Positions 34,201-43,419 of a DNA stretch of 64,000 nucleotides are shown here, piece after piece; position 1 is the first letter of the stretch, and each line of letters opens with the position of its first letter. Below the pieces are notes generated by a model. That model saw nothing but the letters and a program-made list of their open reading frames with translations. It was not told the origin of the DNA and did no database searches. Made by a program: the position numbers and the translations under genes. The stretch is from DATFVA01 sp963711455 (GTDB taxonomy: Bacteria > Bacteroidota > Ignavibacteria > Ignavibacteriales > Ignavibacteriaceae). The stretch is taken from positions 620,001-684,000 of the forward strand of contig CAVQEH010000006.1 of NCBI GenBank assembly GCA_963711455.1, in the 5' to 3' direction.

Positions 34201-35466
34201 CAAATCATTGGACCTACCTTCCGCTAAACTCCAGATATCTGTTCCCTCAAACCGGGATATTGTTTTTATTTCTGAATAGTCACCATTTTTTTGAATGTAT
34301 TCCAATCCCTGTGTGGTGCCTAAAAATATTAATCCATTTTTGGACTGGGTTATGGAACGAATCTCCATTTCATTAATAATTTTCCTATCTGAATTAGAAA
34401 AATCCTGTAGAGCATCGTTTTTAAATTTCAGTATCTTTTCCGGCAAACAACTGACTCCATCTTCGGTTGCTATCCAGATTACGCCGGAGCTGTCCATTAG
34501 TAGATCATTAATTTGTTCGCTGATTAGACTCTCAGGAATTTTATGCTTGTGATGCCATTGAGATATTTGATTTGTGGAAGGATTATATTTTATGAGCCCA
34601 CCGTAACCTCCAAGCCATAATTCAATTCCGTTCTCTGTCCTTTTTTCAGCAACCGAACCGATACTGTTGGAAAACTGGTTAACAGGATTTTTCACAGGCA
34701 ACAGTTTTTTAAAGGATTCAGCTTTTGAATTTAATATCGTCAGTCCTTCATAAGTTCCAATATAAAATATGTCAGGGTTAATTTTTGATTTTGTGATATT
34801 CCAGATAAGGTTGCTTGTAAGCGAATTTAGATTCGATTTATCTGCAAAATATTTTTTAAAAATTGAACTATCCTTTGAAGGGTTAAATTTATTTAAGCCG
34901 GAGTAAGTTCCTATCCATAAATTTCCTTCATTGTCTGATATTACAGCATTAATAAAATCGTTGCTCAGGGAATTGATATCATTGTTACTATGCTGCCAGT
35001 GTTTAATAGATTTATCCGATGGTCTGAATCTGTAAAGCCCTTTATTGTATGTTCCGATCCAGATATCACCATTCGATTCTTCATGCAGGCAGGAGATATA
35101 ATTTTCCCCGTTCGTTGTGCTGCAGATATTCCAGTGTTCAAATGAATTCTTATATTGATTATATCTGTTTAGGTCACCATTCTGAGTGCCAATCCAGATA
35201 TATCCGGATTTTCCTTCGTGCAAAATCCAGATACCATTATTGGATAAAGATTTCGGATTGTCAGGATCATTTTTAAATTCTTTGAATTCATAACCATCAA
35301 ACCGGGATAACCCGTTTTGGGTTCCAAACCAGATAAATCCTTTTTGATCCTGTATTATACTTTTTATATGATTATCAGGTAAGCCGTTTGTAACCGAAAA
35401 GTTATAAAAGGTCTGGGCAGATAAACTTGCAGCACAGCAGATTACTATAAGAATAAAAGTTTTCAA
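31207..35466 (-). CDS. Hybrid two-component sensor-regulator (Reg_prop/Y_Y_Y/HK/REC/AraC)
   Basis: A 1419-residue one-protein signalling system. Order: signal peptide; two N-terminal propellers of Reg_prop repeats (many G.IWIGT...GL.R motifs, e.g. IWFGTQNGLSRF); Y_Y_Y domain (~735-810); membrane helix near 825; HisKA with the phospho-acceptor histidine near 875 (FANLSHEFRTPL); HATPase (IINNLLSNAFKFTEKGG); receiver with the phospho-aspartate near 1213 (DLIISDIMMPYMDG); C-terminal AraC-type helix-turn-helix. In Bacteroidota such proteins sense a polysaccharide breakdown product in the periplasm and switch on nearby genes. Its neighbours are secreted T9SS proteins, not a SusCD pair. Confidence 0.93.
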   Translation of the reverse strand: MKTFILIVICCAASLSAQTFYNFSVTNGLPDNHIKSIIQDQKGFIWFGTQNGLSRFDGYEFKEFKNDPDNPKSLSNNGIWILHEGKSGYIWIGTQNGDLNRYNQYKNSFEHWNICSTTNGENYISCLHEESNGDIWIGTYNKGLYRFRPSDKSIKHWQHSNNDINSLSNDFINAVISDNEGNLWIGTYSGLNKFNPSKDSSIFKKYFADKSNLNSLTSNLIWNITKSKINPDIFYIGTYEGLTILNSKAESFKKLLPVKNPVNQFSNSIGSVAEKRTENGIELWLGGYGGLIKYNPSTNQISQWHHKHKIPESLISEQINDLLMDSSGVIWIATEDGVSCLPEKILKFKNDALQDFSNSDRKIINEMEIRSITQSKNGLIFLGTTQGLEYIQKNGDYSEIKTISRFEGTDIWSLAEGRSNDLWIGTYGKGLFNFNLGSSKVKHFAFQSPTDRITPYNYVKSIYEDNDRKLWVGFWGGGLSIIDLNLGEQQIFRKETNATLGISFNDVWKIFQDSFGRIWIGTNGGGLNLAHRQKSPDEDKKGYTFIRMPVSGGQSINNNVLSICEQKNNVPAGYTALWIGTTDGLTSLEIKNSNNFNDVKEIISDLKYYTNKNGLANNVISEIVEDDSGSLWLTTNFGLSKFNIKDETFINFSSYDGLTDNNFSSGALIKSRDGFIYAGSNQGLNIFKPEEIHLSDFHRQIIFTEFKIQNKSVTVSDNSSLKEDISSTKNIELPFNQNSFTFYFSALDYNAPQLIDYSYLLDGFDKEWSSPNKRNYAAYTNLNPGRYILKAKATNSDKIWQEKPAELLIIINPPWWKTSWAYFTYVFFIIIGILAIRKFQINRAELRNELKMREFESKKHQELENLKSRFFANLSHEFRTPLMLIKGPVELLINKLSKNKLKENELAEQLKMINNNSRKLQKLIDQLLELSQLESASIPIKAKQENLKTILQGLVYSFDSLAVQKNISLKFNTSEESIIAWLDRDKLEKIINNLLSNAFKFTEKGGTVSVEINLNKITKQVEIKISDTGIGIPDDQIDKIFNRFYQVDDSSSRAYGGSGIGLALVRELVELHKWNVSVLSELNKGTEFTLSIPSGDYLNENEKIYEKISEPELYPVDKTSGFSEEIEQDLYNLKSIKSKNVLTSNSQKVKILLIEDSVEVRKYLSGLLKSWDEFTTGINDSQPGRIIEILEAENGEEGLKTANDNMPDLIISDIMMPYMDGIEFCRRIKTSWETSHIPVILLTAKASSQSKIEGLETGADDYLTKPFDSQELFTRVKNLLEQRRRLKEKFSQEIKIKPEAVTTTSLDNELLNKALSIAENNLSDSKFGIEAFAKEMAVSRTQLHRKLLAVTGLAPGEFLRSFRLKRAAQMLLEKRLSVTQIAFEVGFNSPSHFTKAFTQQFNCLPSEFESRSIQKSKEA

Positions 35467-35549
35467 GTTCTGGTTTATCCGGATATATTTTGCCTGGTTA
35501 AAGCATTTAATTCAAATTGAACAGTTTCCTATTACTTAAAGATGAATAA

Positions 35550-37523
35550 TTATTCCAATCCATAAATATTAACATCATCAGGCAATTCAACATAAAATTT
35601 TAACGGAAGTATTTTTGTCTCTCCCGGATTTAAATCAAGTTTCCAGACCAGTTCTTTGTCTGCATTAATTTCAATTTCTTTTTCAGTAGGAGTAATAAGT
35701 TCTACCTGTATTTTTTCATTTCTTGATACCGGAAGCTGATCTATTACCGAAATGTTTTCTTTGGTTTTACGATTGTTAATTACCTTAATTTCAAAATCAT
35801 AATTGACCCTTTTCTTTCCTCCGAATAAGCCTTTTGTTTCAATGAATCTATTTTTAAGAGTTTTTTCACATCTTATGCTTTCATCTATTCCTAATGCCAA
35901 TTCCAGAGTATCTGTAGGAACGACAATGTTTATGTTAGTCTTGTTGACAAAATCATTATCCATAAAAATATTGATTTCTCCTTCAAGCAGGGGATAGTCA
36001 TTATTATTAATTACTTTGCCCTTAACATAAACCTTCGGAAGTATTTTAGGTATAGAGGTATAAGCAAATTCGATTGGAAGAACATTCATTGAAATTGTTA
36101 CTTTGTGTGGAGTATTATCACTCGGGATTGTATTAATTGTATTAAGTTCAAATGTTGTGGTAAAATCTTTTGATTTCACATCACTATAAACCGGGAGATG
36201 AATAATCTGGTCAGCATCCATGATCCGTATTGCATTTGTGGAGGATTTTTCTATCAAAGGTCGGTTTCCGGTTACGACAACTTCACCGGTTGTAAAATTT
36301 CCTGGTTCCAGGGGAACATTCACTTCAGCTATATTTTTCTCCTTAATATTTATATCTACAGGAACTGCATCATATCCTACGTAAGAGAATTTTATTCTGT
36401 AATTCTTAACAGGGACATTTGCTATGTAATATTTCCCGTTAACATCAGTTGCAGAACCAAAACTTGTTCCCTCAAGAATGACATTTGCCCCGATAAGTGG
36501 TTCACCAGTTTCTTTATCTGTAATATAACCTGTTATTGAACCTGTACCTCCGGGCAGTCCCCAATTCTGGCTGTATGAAGCAGTATAACCGCCAGCTAAA
36601 AATTGTATTTCGTTAGATCTTCCTCCTCTAATGTTTGATTTGTACGTCAGCGGATTAACATCCAGATACCAGGGTTCAAGTGCAGGCAGATTTTTAATTG
36701 ACAAAGGATCTGCAGTTGAGAAAGTTAATTTGATATCATTCCAATCCTCACCGGTAGTCTGCTGTATCATTCCATAAAATGTGAACTCAACCGTCTTGGC
36801 TTTTGAATCAACCCGGGCATCATAAATAGGATACCAGCTTGCGCTGTTTACTATGTAAGAAGCTTTTACTTTTGCATTTGTATTTTGAGAAGCATCAAGC
36901 TTTACGATTATTTCTTTATAATTTCTGGGTTCGCTCCCTTCATATTTGTTCATCGTAAGCTTCAGTGCTTTTATCTGTTCATCAATTTCGGATCTTTTAT
37001 CAGATTGTGTTCTTATGCCTTTATATATTTCATTAAGATTAGTTTCTAAAAATTTTAACAGGTCATTCCATTCTTTTGTTGAGTTTGTACTCAGCAGAAT
37101 TTTTTGATTAGCATATTTAACCGATTCTGCTTTTAATGATTCTATAAAAGCTTTTTTGCTGTCATAAATTGCAAGCTGATCGGTAGCTTCCTGCATTTCC
37201 CTGTTTAGTGCATCTATCTCTTTCTGTAAATCATTCATTTCTTCTTTTCTTATCTCAGGTGTGTATCTGCGCTCAACTTTTACATCAAGAATTTTGATCT
37301 CACCGTTTCCTTCAGTAGCAATTCTTACAGTTTCATCTTTAATATCTGTTGTTAAATCAGAAAAGACTATTTGATTTTCTCCCTTTTTAAGGTTAACATC
37401 CGCCGAACGGGTAACCATCGCACGATCCTTAAATACCGTAGCTTCAGTTACTTTTGAATCAACAGATTTAGATTGTGCAAAAATTAAAGAGGTAAGGAAT
37501 ACAAAAAGGAAACACTTTTTCAT
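35550..37523 (-). CDS. MuiA-family protein (DUF4139/DUF4140) with an inserted CarboxypepD_reg domain
   Basis: A 657-residue protein of the mucoidy-inhibitor MuiA family: signal peptide, DUF4140 (VTEATVFKDRAMVTRSADVN), a coiled-coil (~100-190), then DUF4139 (VKASYIVNSASWYPIYDARV). Between the two halves of DUF4139, at about 325-440, sits a segment not found in typical members: a CarboxypepD_reg-like domain (ITDKETGEPLIGANVILEG, DVNGKYYIANVP) followed by TonB-plug-like EVVVTGNRPLIEKSST. The frame is continuous through the insert. Role in envelope unknown. Confidence 0.85.
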   Translation of the reverse strand: MKKCFLFVFLTSLIFAQSKSVDSKVTEATVFKDRAMVTRSADVNLKKGENQIVFSDLTTDIKDETVRIATEGNGEIKILDVKVERRYTPEIRKEEMNDLQKEIDALNREMQEATDQLAIYDSKKAFIESLKAESVKYANQKILLSTNSTKEWNDLLKFLETNLNEIYKGIRTQSDKRSEIDEQIKALKLTMNKYEGSEPRNYKEIIVKLDASQNTNAKVKASYIVNSASWYPIYDARVDSKAKTVEFTFYGMIQQTTGEDWNDIKLTFSTADPLSIKNLPALEPWYLDVNPLTYKSNIRGGRSNEIQFLAGGYTASYSQNWGLPGGTGSITGYITDKETGEPLIGANVILEGTSFGSATDVNGKYYIANVPVKNYRIKFSYVGYDAVPVDINIKEKNIAEVNVPLEPGNFTTGEVVVTGNRPLIEKSSTNAIRIMDADQIIHLPVYSDVKSKDFTTTFELNTINTIPSDNTPHKVTISMNVLPIEFAYTSIPKILPKVYVKGKVINNNDYPLLEGEINIFMDNDFVNKTNINIVVPTDTLELALGIDESIRCEKTLKNRFIETKGLFGGKKRVNYDFEIKVINNRKTKENISVIDQLPVSRNEKIQVELITPTEKEIEINADKELVWKLDLNPGETKILPLKFYVELPDDVNIYGLE

Positions 37524-37742
37524 TTTTTCTCCCTGATTTTATAGATGCATAAAAACCAAAAGGAATTAATTCTTTAGAAATAATTTATGCCGTTCCCCGG
37601 TCTGCTAAAATAGAGTCTTATCCAACTTATAGAATCCCATTACAAATAGATTTCTCTATTCAAATTTAGTTCATTTATTAATAACCATCAATAAGCTGTT
37701 ATTAACAAAATATGAAATATTTGATTCGCTGTTATCAAAATT

Positions 37743-39866
37743 TTATTTAATTAACACCATTTTTTTTGTTTGAACCGATTCTCCTGTATGAAGCCGGTAA
37801 AAATAAACTCCGCTTGCGTATTTACTCCCATCAAATTTTACTTCGTGCTTTCCGGCAGATTTTTCTTCATTCACTAGAGTAGATACTTCTATTCCTAACA
37901 CATTATAAACTTTTATTGTTACAAAATTATTTTCGGATAACTGATAGTCTATTGTAGTAGTAGGATTAAAGGGATTTGGATAATTCTGTGACAAATCAAA
38001 AGTTGCCGGAGTATTAGTTATATCTGTAGGACCTATGGATGTTACCCCGCCGTTAGCTGTTTTAATTATTGTTCCGCCGTTACCGACTACCCATCCTGTA
38101 TTTGAGTCCGTGAAATAAACCGAGAGCAAATACGGGTTTATATAATCGACCTGGTTTTCCCAGGTGATACCGCTGTCGGTAGTGTGCAGAATTATTCCTT
38201 TATTAGCCTGATTAGCATACCCGACAATCCAGCCGTTATTTTCATCTGTGAAATAAACAGATTCATAGTAATCACTTGTTCCATTCGATTCATCTATCCA
38301 GTTTTCACCCCCATCTATAGTTTTTAAGATAGCTCCTGAACTGCCGACAATCCATCCGTCATCTGAATTTATAAAATGAACAGAATTCAGGACGGACCCC
38401 GTGCTGCTAACCTGACTCGTCCAACTTGTTCCGCCGTCTGAAGTTTTAATAATTGTTCTTTCCTGGCCAACAGCCCAGCCTGTTACTTCATCTGCAAAAT
38501 ACATTGACATTAATTGACTGTTAGTTCCGGTTGTTACAGCTTCCCAATTTGCTCCACCGTTATCTGTTTTTAATATCGAACCGTCATCACCTGCAGCCCA
38601 TCCGTGATTAACATCTGTGAAATAAACTGAATTTAACCATAGTTGTGTTCCACTGTAATTCTGGGTTTCCCAATTAATTCCGCCGTCTGTAGTCCTCAGG
38701 ATGAGTGTTGTAGAATTTGTTAAATCGGCACCTACAATCCAACCATTTTCAGAATCAACAAACTTTACAGAATTAAACCATTCAAGGAAACCTGTTTCCT
38801 GAAAATTCCAGTTTGCTCCGCCATCCGTTGTATTAAAAATAATTCCGTTGTTAAGATTAAATCCAACTGCCCATCCGTTATTAATATCACTGAAGCACAC
38901 AGATTTAAGGAGATGATTATTCTCTCCTGATATGTTTGTCCAATCGGAACCGCCGTTACTGGTTCGTAAAATAGTTCCATAGGTTCCGGAAGCCCAACCT
39001 GTATTATCATCGATGAAAAAAACAGAGGATAAGGCATTATTGGTTATGCTAAATTGAGTAGTCCAGCTATTTCCACCATCTGTTGTCTTTAAAATTGATC
39101 CGGGAGTAAAACTAGTGATCCACCCTGTGCTTTGAGATGAAAAATAAACCGAACTATACCAGCTAGTTGCGCCGTTTGATTGACTTTCCCAGGTTGTTCC
39201 GGTGTTTACTGTTTTAAGAATTACTCCGCTGTTACCAACTGTCCAGCCGGTATTTGAATCAATGAAATAAACAGAATTTAGTTCTTCAGTTGTTCCGCTT
39301 ATTTGTTGAGTCCAGGTATTTCCGCTATTCGTTGTATGATAGATCGTACCGTTTTCTCCAACAAACCATCCGAAATCAGGACCCGAAAAATAAACAGAGC
39401 GTAAAGTAGAAGCTGTACCTGATGATTGCTGAGTCCAGTTAATTCCTCCATTAGTTGTATTTAATATAGTACCGTTGGTGCCGACTGCCCACCCGGTATT
39501 TGAATCAAAGAAAAACAGCGAAATTAATGCTTCGTTTGTCCCGCTGATCTGAGTGTTCCAGTTGTCACCTCCATTCGTGGTTTTCAGAATTATTCCATCC
39601 TCACCTGAAATCCAGCCGGTATTTAAATCTGTAAAATAAACGGAGCTTAAAATTTTATTCGTGCCGCTGTTTTTGTCTTCCCAGCTTGCACCGCTATCTG
39701 TAGTTTTAATAATTGTTCCACCTGTTCCAACAGCCCAGCCCGTTTCAGAATTAATAAAATAAATCGACGGCAAAGGATTTCCCTGCGGTAAAGGATTTTG
39801 CCAGATCCATTGAGCAGATAGAGTAGAGGAGATAAACAGACAAATGGCGATTAAAAATCTTTTCAT
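37743..39866 (-). CDS. Secreted YCF48-like repeat protein, T9SS-sorted
   Basis: A 707-residue protein with signal peptide (FLIAICLFISSTLSAQ) and about fourteen tandem repeats of ~43 residues with the core VYFTD.NTGW.VG..GTIL-KTT.GG..W, as in YCF48/BNR-type propellers. The repeats are close enough in sequence to suggest expansion by recombination. The C-terminus is a T9SS type A domain (DLSQNYPNPFNPTTTIDYQ). Its propeller could bind a partner or surface; YCF48 itself is a photosystem assembly factor, which is not implied here. Confidence 0.85.
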   Translation of the reverse strand: MKRFLIAICLFISSTLSAQWIWQNPLPQGNPLPSIYFINSETGWAVGTGGTIIKTTDSGASWEDKNSGTNKILSSVYFTDLNTGWISGEDGIILKTTNGGDNWNTQISGTNEALISLFFFDSNTGWAVGTNGTILNTTNGGINWTQQSSGTASTLRSVYFSGPDFGWFVGENGTIYHTTNSGNTWTQQISGTTEELNSVYFIDSNTGWTVGNSGVILKTVNTGTTWESQSNGATSWYSSVYFSSQSTGWITSFTPGSILKTTDGGNSWTTQFSITNNALSSVFFIDDNTGWASGTYGTILRTSNGGSDWTNISGENNHLLKSVCFSDINNGWAVGFNLNNGIIFNTTDGGANWNFQETGFLEWFNSVKFVDSENGWIVGADLTNSTTLILRTTDGGINWETQNYSGTQLWLNSVYFTDVNHGWAAGDDGSILKTDNGGANWEAVTTGTNSQLMSMYFADEVTGWAVGQERTIIKTSDGGTSWTSQVSSTGSVLNSVHFINSDDGWIVGSSGAILKTIDGGENWIDESNGTSDYYESVYFTDENNGWIVGYANQANKGIILHTTDSGITWENQVDYINPYLLSVYFTDSNTGWVVGNGGTIIKTANGGVTSIGPTDITNTPATFDLSQNYPNPFNPTTTIDYQLSENNFVTIKVYNVLGIEVSTLVNEEKSAGKHEVKFDGSKYASGVYFYRLHTGESVQTKKMVLIK

Positions 39867-40026
39867 TTTATTTCTCCTGACTAAATAAATTATGACTTCA
39901 TCCTGGTAAAGAAAAAGCCTAATTAATCTTTAAAATTGGTTGTTCATACTTCAACTTTGAATGTACATTTTTCACATATTATGCCAATTGTAAATTGCTT
40001 TAGGAGGGATGAAACTGGACATTTTG

Positions 40027-41559
40027 CTATTTCAATAAAACCATTTTACGAGTTTGTACGTAATTATTTACAGACAATTGATAGAAGTAAATACCGCTTG
40101 ACAAATCGCTTCCATCAAAAGTAATTTGGTATTCTCCGGAAAGTTTTTCTTCATTTAGTAGTATTACTACCTGATTTCCAAGAATATCATATACAATTAA
40201 TGAAACAAACGATTCTCTATCTAATTGAAAATTTATATTTGTTGAAGGATTAAACGGATTTGGATAATTTTGATAAAGCTTAAAATCATTTGCTATTTCT
40301 TCGTTACCGCCTGATGTTGTTGATGTATACTCATAAGCGCCAATATCCCAGTCTGATCCCTGAGGTCTGGATACTCCATCCATATCAATATCCGGAGCGC
40401 TATTGCTGCTGCCTGCATCAATTGCCGGGCTTGTGGCAAGAAGATGATAATTCCCGGTTCCTCCATTTGGATTTATAAAATATGTTGATGCTTCATCCAT
40501 TGTTATTTCAATATTATGATCTTCAGTTACGCCACCTGAAAGGGAATAATCGGTTGATATATTATTTCGGACAATTACTCCTGATGATGGTGTGCCGTTT
40601 TTATGATCTGTTACCATAATCCATGGATCCGGTTCTGGTTCATTATCATTATCCAAAACTGTATTATTAATTATTTTACAGTCAATAGCTCCGTAAAAAG
40701 ATATTCCATGCCAGTGATTGACAATGACTAAATTATTTTCAACAATCCAGTTTTCGTACATCCCGTCGAATAATCCTATTCCCTGCAAGTCACCTCTGAA
40801 AGGCTGATTCGGATCTTCAAAATTAATAATAGTGTTGCCGCGAAGTGCAACATTTTTTACAACACCGGTTCCAACTCCGCCGCTGCCGTTAGACCATGAT
40901 TGAAATCCATCATCATGATTATCATCAACCGCATAGCAATTTTTTATAACATTATACTCATAAACGTCATCATCACCTAAACCACGGATTCCATCACCAC
41001 GAAAATTAGTTATGTGATTTCCTGAAACTAATGAGTAAGAAGCACTGCAGGAAATAGCAAATGCAACATTAGTGATGTTGTTATTAAGAGCAGTAAGGTT
41101 TGTACCTTCAAGATTTATACCGTTTCCTATTTTGGATACCCAATCATTTTGTGTCCATCCTATAGTGTTATCCGCAAAATTTATGTCGCAATTCTCAATT
41201 GTAAGGTAGCTTCCATCAAAATCTACTGCCCAAACCCACCCTGCATTATCTGAGTATCTTGGTTTAATATTTAATCCCTGCAAAGCCCAATAACTGCTGT
41301 TAGATATTCTTACACTTGTAAAAACAGCAGTAGCTCCTCCATTAGCCTTAATTACAACAGCAGAACTATTATTTTTATTTGAGATCAACAATTTGCCATA
41401 ATTACCAGTTTGAAGAATTATGTTATCACCGCCCTGCACATTGTTTATCGCGTTATGTAATTGCAATGAATCAGAAACCATGATGTCTGTAGCATTAATA
41501 AAACCGGAATTAAAAATCAGGAATAGAAGTATAAAAAATAATTGGTATATCTTCTTCAT
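40027..41559 (-). CDS. Secreted right-handed beta-helix protein, T9SS-sorted
   Basis: A 510-residue protein: signal peptide (LFLIFNSGFINA), then a parallel beta-helix with repeated N-x-I/V-x-N-N turns (e.g. LTIENCDINF, TALNNNITNVAFAI, WIVENNLVIVN), as in pectate-lyase-like and Right_handed beta-helix (Beta_helix) proteins. A C-terminal T9SS type A domain (LYQNYPNPFNPSTNINFQLD) follows. It may be a polysaccharide lyase or a binding protein; catalytic residues cannot be assigned. It lies 11 bp after a similar gene, so the two form a pair. Confidence 0.85.
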   Translation of the reverse strand: MKKIYQLFFILLFLIFNSGFINATDIMVSDSLQLHNAINNVQGGDNIILQTGNYGKLLISNKNNSSAVVIKANGGATAVFTSVRISNSSYWALQGLNIKPRYSDNAGWVWAVDFDGSYLTIENCDINFADNTIGWTQNDWVSKIGNGINLEGTNLTALNNNITNVAFAISCSASYSLVSGNHITNFRGDGIRGLGDDDVYEYNVIKNCYAVDDNHDDGFQSWSNGSGGVGTGVVKNVALRGNTIINFEDPNQPFRGDLQGIGLFDGMYENWIVENNLVIVNHWHGISFYGAIDCKIINNTVLDNDNEPEPDPWIMVTDHKNGTPSSGVIVRNNISTDYSLSGGVTEDHNIEITMDEASTYFINPNGGTGNYHLLATSPAIDAGSSNSAPDIDMDGVSRPQGSDWDIGAYEYTSTTSGGNEEIANDFKLYQNYPNPFNPSTNINFQLDRESFVSLIVYDILGNQVVILLNEEKLSGEYQITFDGSDLSSGIYFYQLSVNNYVQTRKMVLLK

Positions 41560-41570
41560 TTTCTTTTCCC

Positions 41571-43118
41571 TTATTTGATTAAAATCATTGATTTTGTTGA
41601 AGTAAAATGATCTGATTTAAGCTGATAAAAATATATTCCGCTTGAAATTTGATTTGCAACAAAATTAAATTCATAATCTCCGGATGGTTGTACTTCGTTT
41701 ACTAAAGTTGCAATTTCATTGCCTAAAACATCGTAAACCCTTAATGATATAAATCCGGCAGTTGGAATGTGGTATTCGATTTTGGTTGTTGGATTAAAAG
41801 GATTCGGATAGTTTTGTTCGAGCCTGTAACCATTTGTCTGAATAAAATATTTAACTTCGGTTGATGAATGAAATTCATAAGCGCCGATATCAAAACCGTT
41901 TCCCTGCGGACGGGAAATATTATCAAGATCAACTGTAACAACAGGAGATACAATGTAAGTTCCAATATCAACCGGCTGAGATGCTTCTTTCAGATGAAAA
42001 TCTCCTGAAGAAGAATTAACGAATATTTGATCTTCGGCATAGACTAAATATGAATGTAAATCATAACCAAGATTCTGCCATTCACCTAATGTCATATCAG
42101 AATTCCCGTCATCATTGCTTAACCTGTTTTCTACAAGGTTATAGTCACTAAAAAATCCATTAACCGAAGCCTGATCTATTGCAATGCTTCCCCTGAAGCT
42201 ATGATGGTTAATTAAAATATTATTATAGAGTGTGTCGCCTGTGGAACCATCAACAACGAGTACTGCCCATCTTCCATCTGACGGAATATCAATAGTATTA
42301 TTATAAACTTTATTATTCTTTGAACCTTCCGCCCCGTCTATCATAAAAAGTGCAATACCCGTCGAGTGATTGTTGTAAAGCAGATTATTATAAATAACTG
42401 ATTCCTGCACTCCGTCAAGATTTATTGCCGAACCGCCATTGTAGCAATTATCGTGTAAAATGTTTCCTTCAATTACCGCATTAGAAATGATCCCGTCACC
42501 TCCCTGGGATTCATCTGCATTAAGCTGAATACCGCATCCGTTGTTTTCAAAACAAACATTGTTTCTTACAATTGGTCTGTCGCCGCTGTTTGAAACATAA
42601 ATTCCATGTTCCGTTCCGCTGTATGAGCAGGTATTGTTTTCAATTAAAATATCATCTGTAAATCCGGTGAAGATTCCCCAGCGACTGTTTGAAGTACAGG
42701 TATTATTTTTTATAGTTACGAAATCAGAAACTGCAATTCTAATTCCTGCTCTCGGCTGATTTATCACTTTGAACCCATCGACTGTAACCCAATCTGCTTC
42801 TTCGATATTGATCCCGTCATTTGTAACTGAATTGGGATTATCAATTACCACATTGCTATTATAAGCTTTAAAAACTATTTGTGAATTTTGGCTGCCGTTT
42901 GTCCTTAGATCAAAACCATGGTAATTACCGGGCATTGTAATTACAGAATCTCCCGCTGAAACGATGTCCGCTGCATGCTGAAGTGTAGCAAAAGCTGAGT
43001 CAACCGTCAGACCGCTGTTTGAATCATTCCCATTAGCTGAAACATAGTAGACATTTTGAGAGAGTATAAGGGAGGTATGAAGTAAAATGAATATTGCTAA
43101 CAGTAGTTTCTTGCTCAT
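41571..43118 (-). CDS. Secreted right-handed beta-helix protein, T9SS-sorted
   Basis: Start placed at 43118: it follows AAGGGAA and gives signal peptide KLLLAIFILLHTSLILSQ; the longer frame to 43316 adds a 66-residue lead with no signal. The 515-residue product starts its mature part with VYYVSANGNDSNSGLTVDSA, the common N-cap of polysaccharide-lyase-like helices (DUF1565-type), then beta-helix rungs (VTIKNNTCTSNSRWGIFT, ILIENNTCSYSG), and a T9SS type A domain at the end (LEQNYPNPFNPTTKIEYHIP). It is the partner of the 40027 gene. Confidence 0.87.
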   Translation of the reverse strand: MSKKLLLAIFILLHTSLILSQNVYYVSANGNDSNSGLTVDSAFATLQHAADIVSAGDSVITMPGNYHGFDLRTNGSQNSQIVFKAYNSNVVIDNPNSVTNDGINIEEADWVTVDGFKVINQPRAGIRIAVSDFVTIKNNTCTSNSRWGIFTGFTDDILIENNTCSYSGTEHGIYVSNSGDRPIVRNNVCFENNGCGIQLNADESQGGDGIISNAVIEGNILHDNCYNGGSAINLDGVQESVIYNNLLYNNHSTGIALFMIDGAEGSKNNKVYNNTIDIPSDGRWAVLVVDGSTGDTLYNNILINHHSFRGSIAIDQASVNGFFSDYNLVENRLSNDDGNSDMTLGEWQNLGYDLHSYLVYAEDQIFVNSSSGDFHLKEASQPVDIGTYIVSPVVTVDLDNISRPQGNGFDIGAYEFHSSTEVKYFIQTNGYRLEQNYPNPFNPTTKIEYHIPTAGFISLRVYDVLGNEIATLVNEVQPSGDYEFNFVANQISSGIYFYQLKSDHFTSTKSMILIK

Positions 43119-43419
43119 AGTTGTTCCCTTAAATTTTATTTGTTCAGATTTGAACAAAATTAAGGCCATAAAAATTATGTCTTTAAGCAGAATTTTAGTG
43201 ACTCTCAACTGAATACCAGTCAAAATTTTCGCAGTAATTGGTATTTTATTCCTTATTAAAGAGATGGTCAAAAAGGTGGACTGAGGATGGAATTTTTCCT
43301 TTTTGAATATATGCATCCATCAGGTTTAATGATTATATCATCAACCATAGCAGTTGAATTTAATATAACTTCTCTCGATGTTTACAAAATTTATTGTGCG
43401 TATTTTATAATTTAACTTT
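43119..43419. promoter_or_regulatory. Divergent intergenic region with palindrome
   Basis: About 300 bp between divergent genes. A palindrome, TTTGTTCA-GATT-TGAACAAA (43139-43158), has 8-bp arms and lies 21 bases upstream of the beta-helix start, so it may be an operator or a leader hairpin. The rest is AT-rich; I see no other gene or RNA in it. Confidence 0.35.

Noticed and set aside
37743..39866. Possible CRISPR-like repeats
   Set aside because: The repeats are in-frame coding repeats of a propeller protein, with no spacer structure.
43119..43316. 66-residue N-terminal extension of the beta-helix gene
   Set aside because: The start at 43118 has a ribosome site and a signal peptide; the extension has neither.
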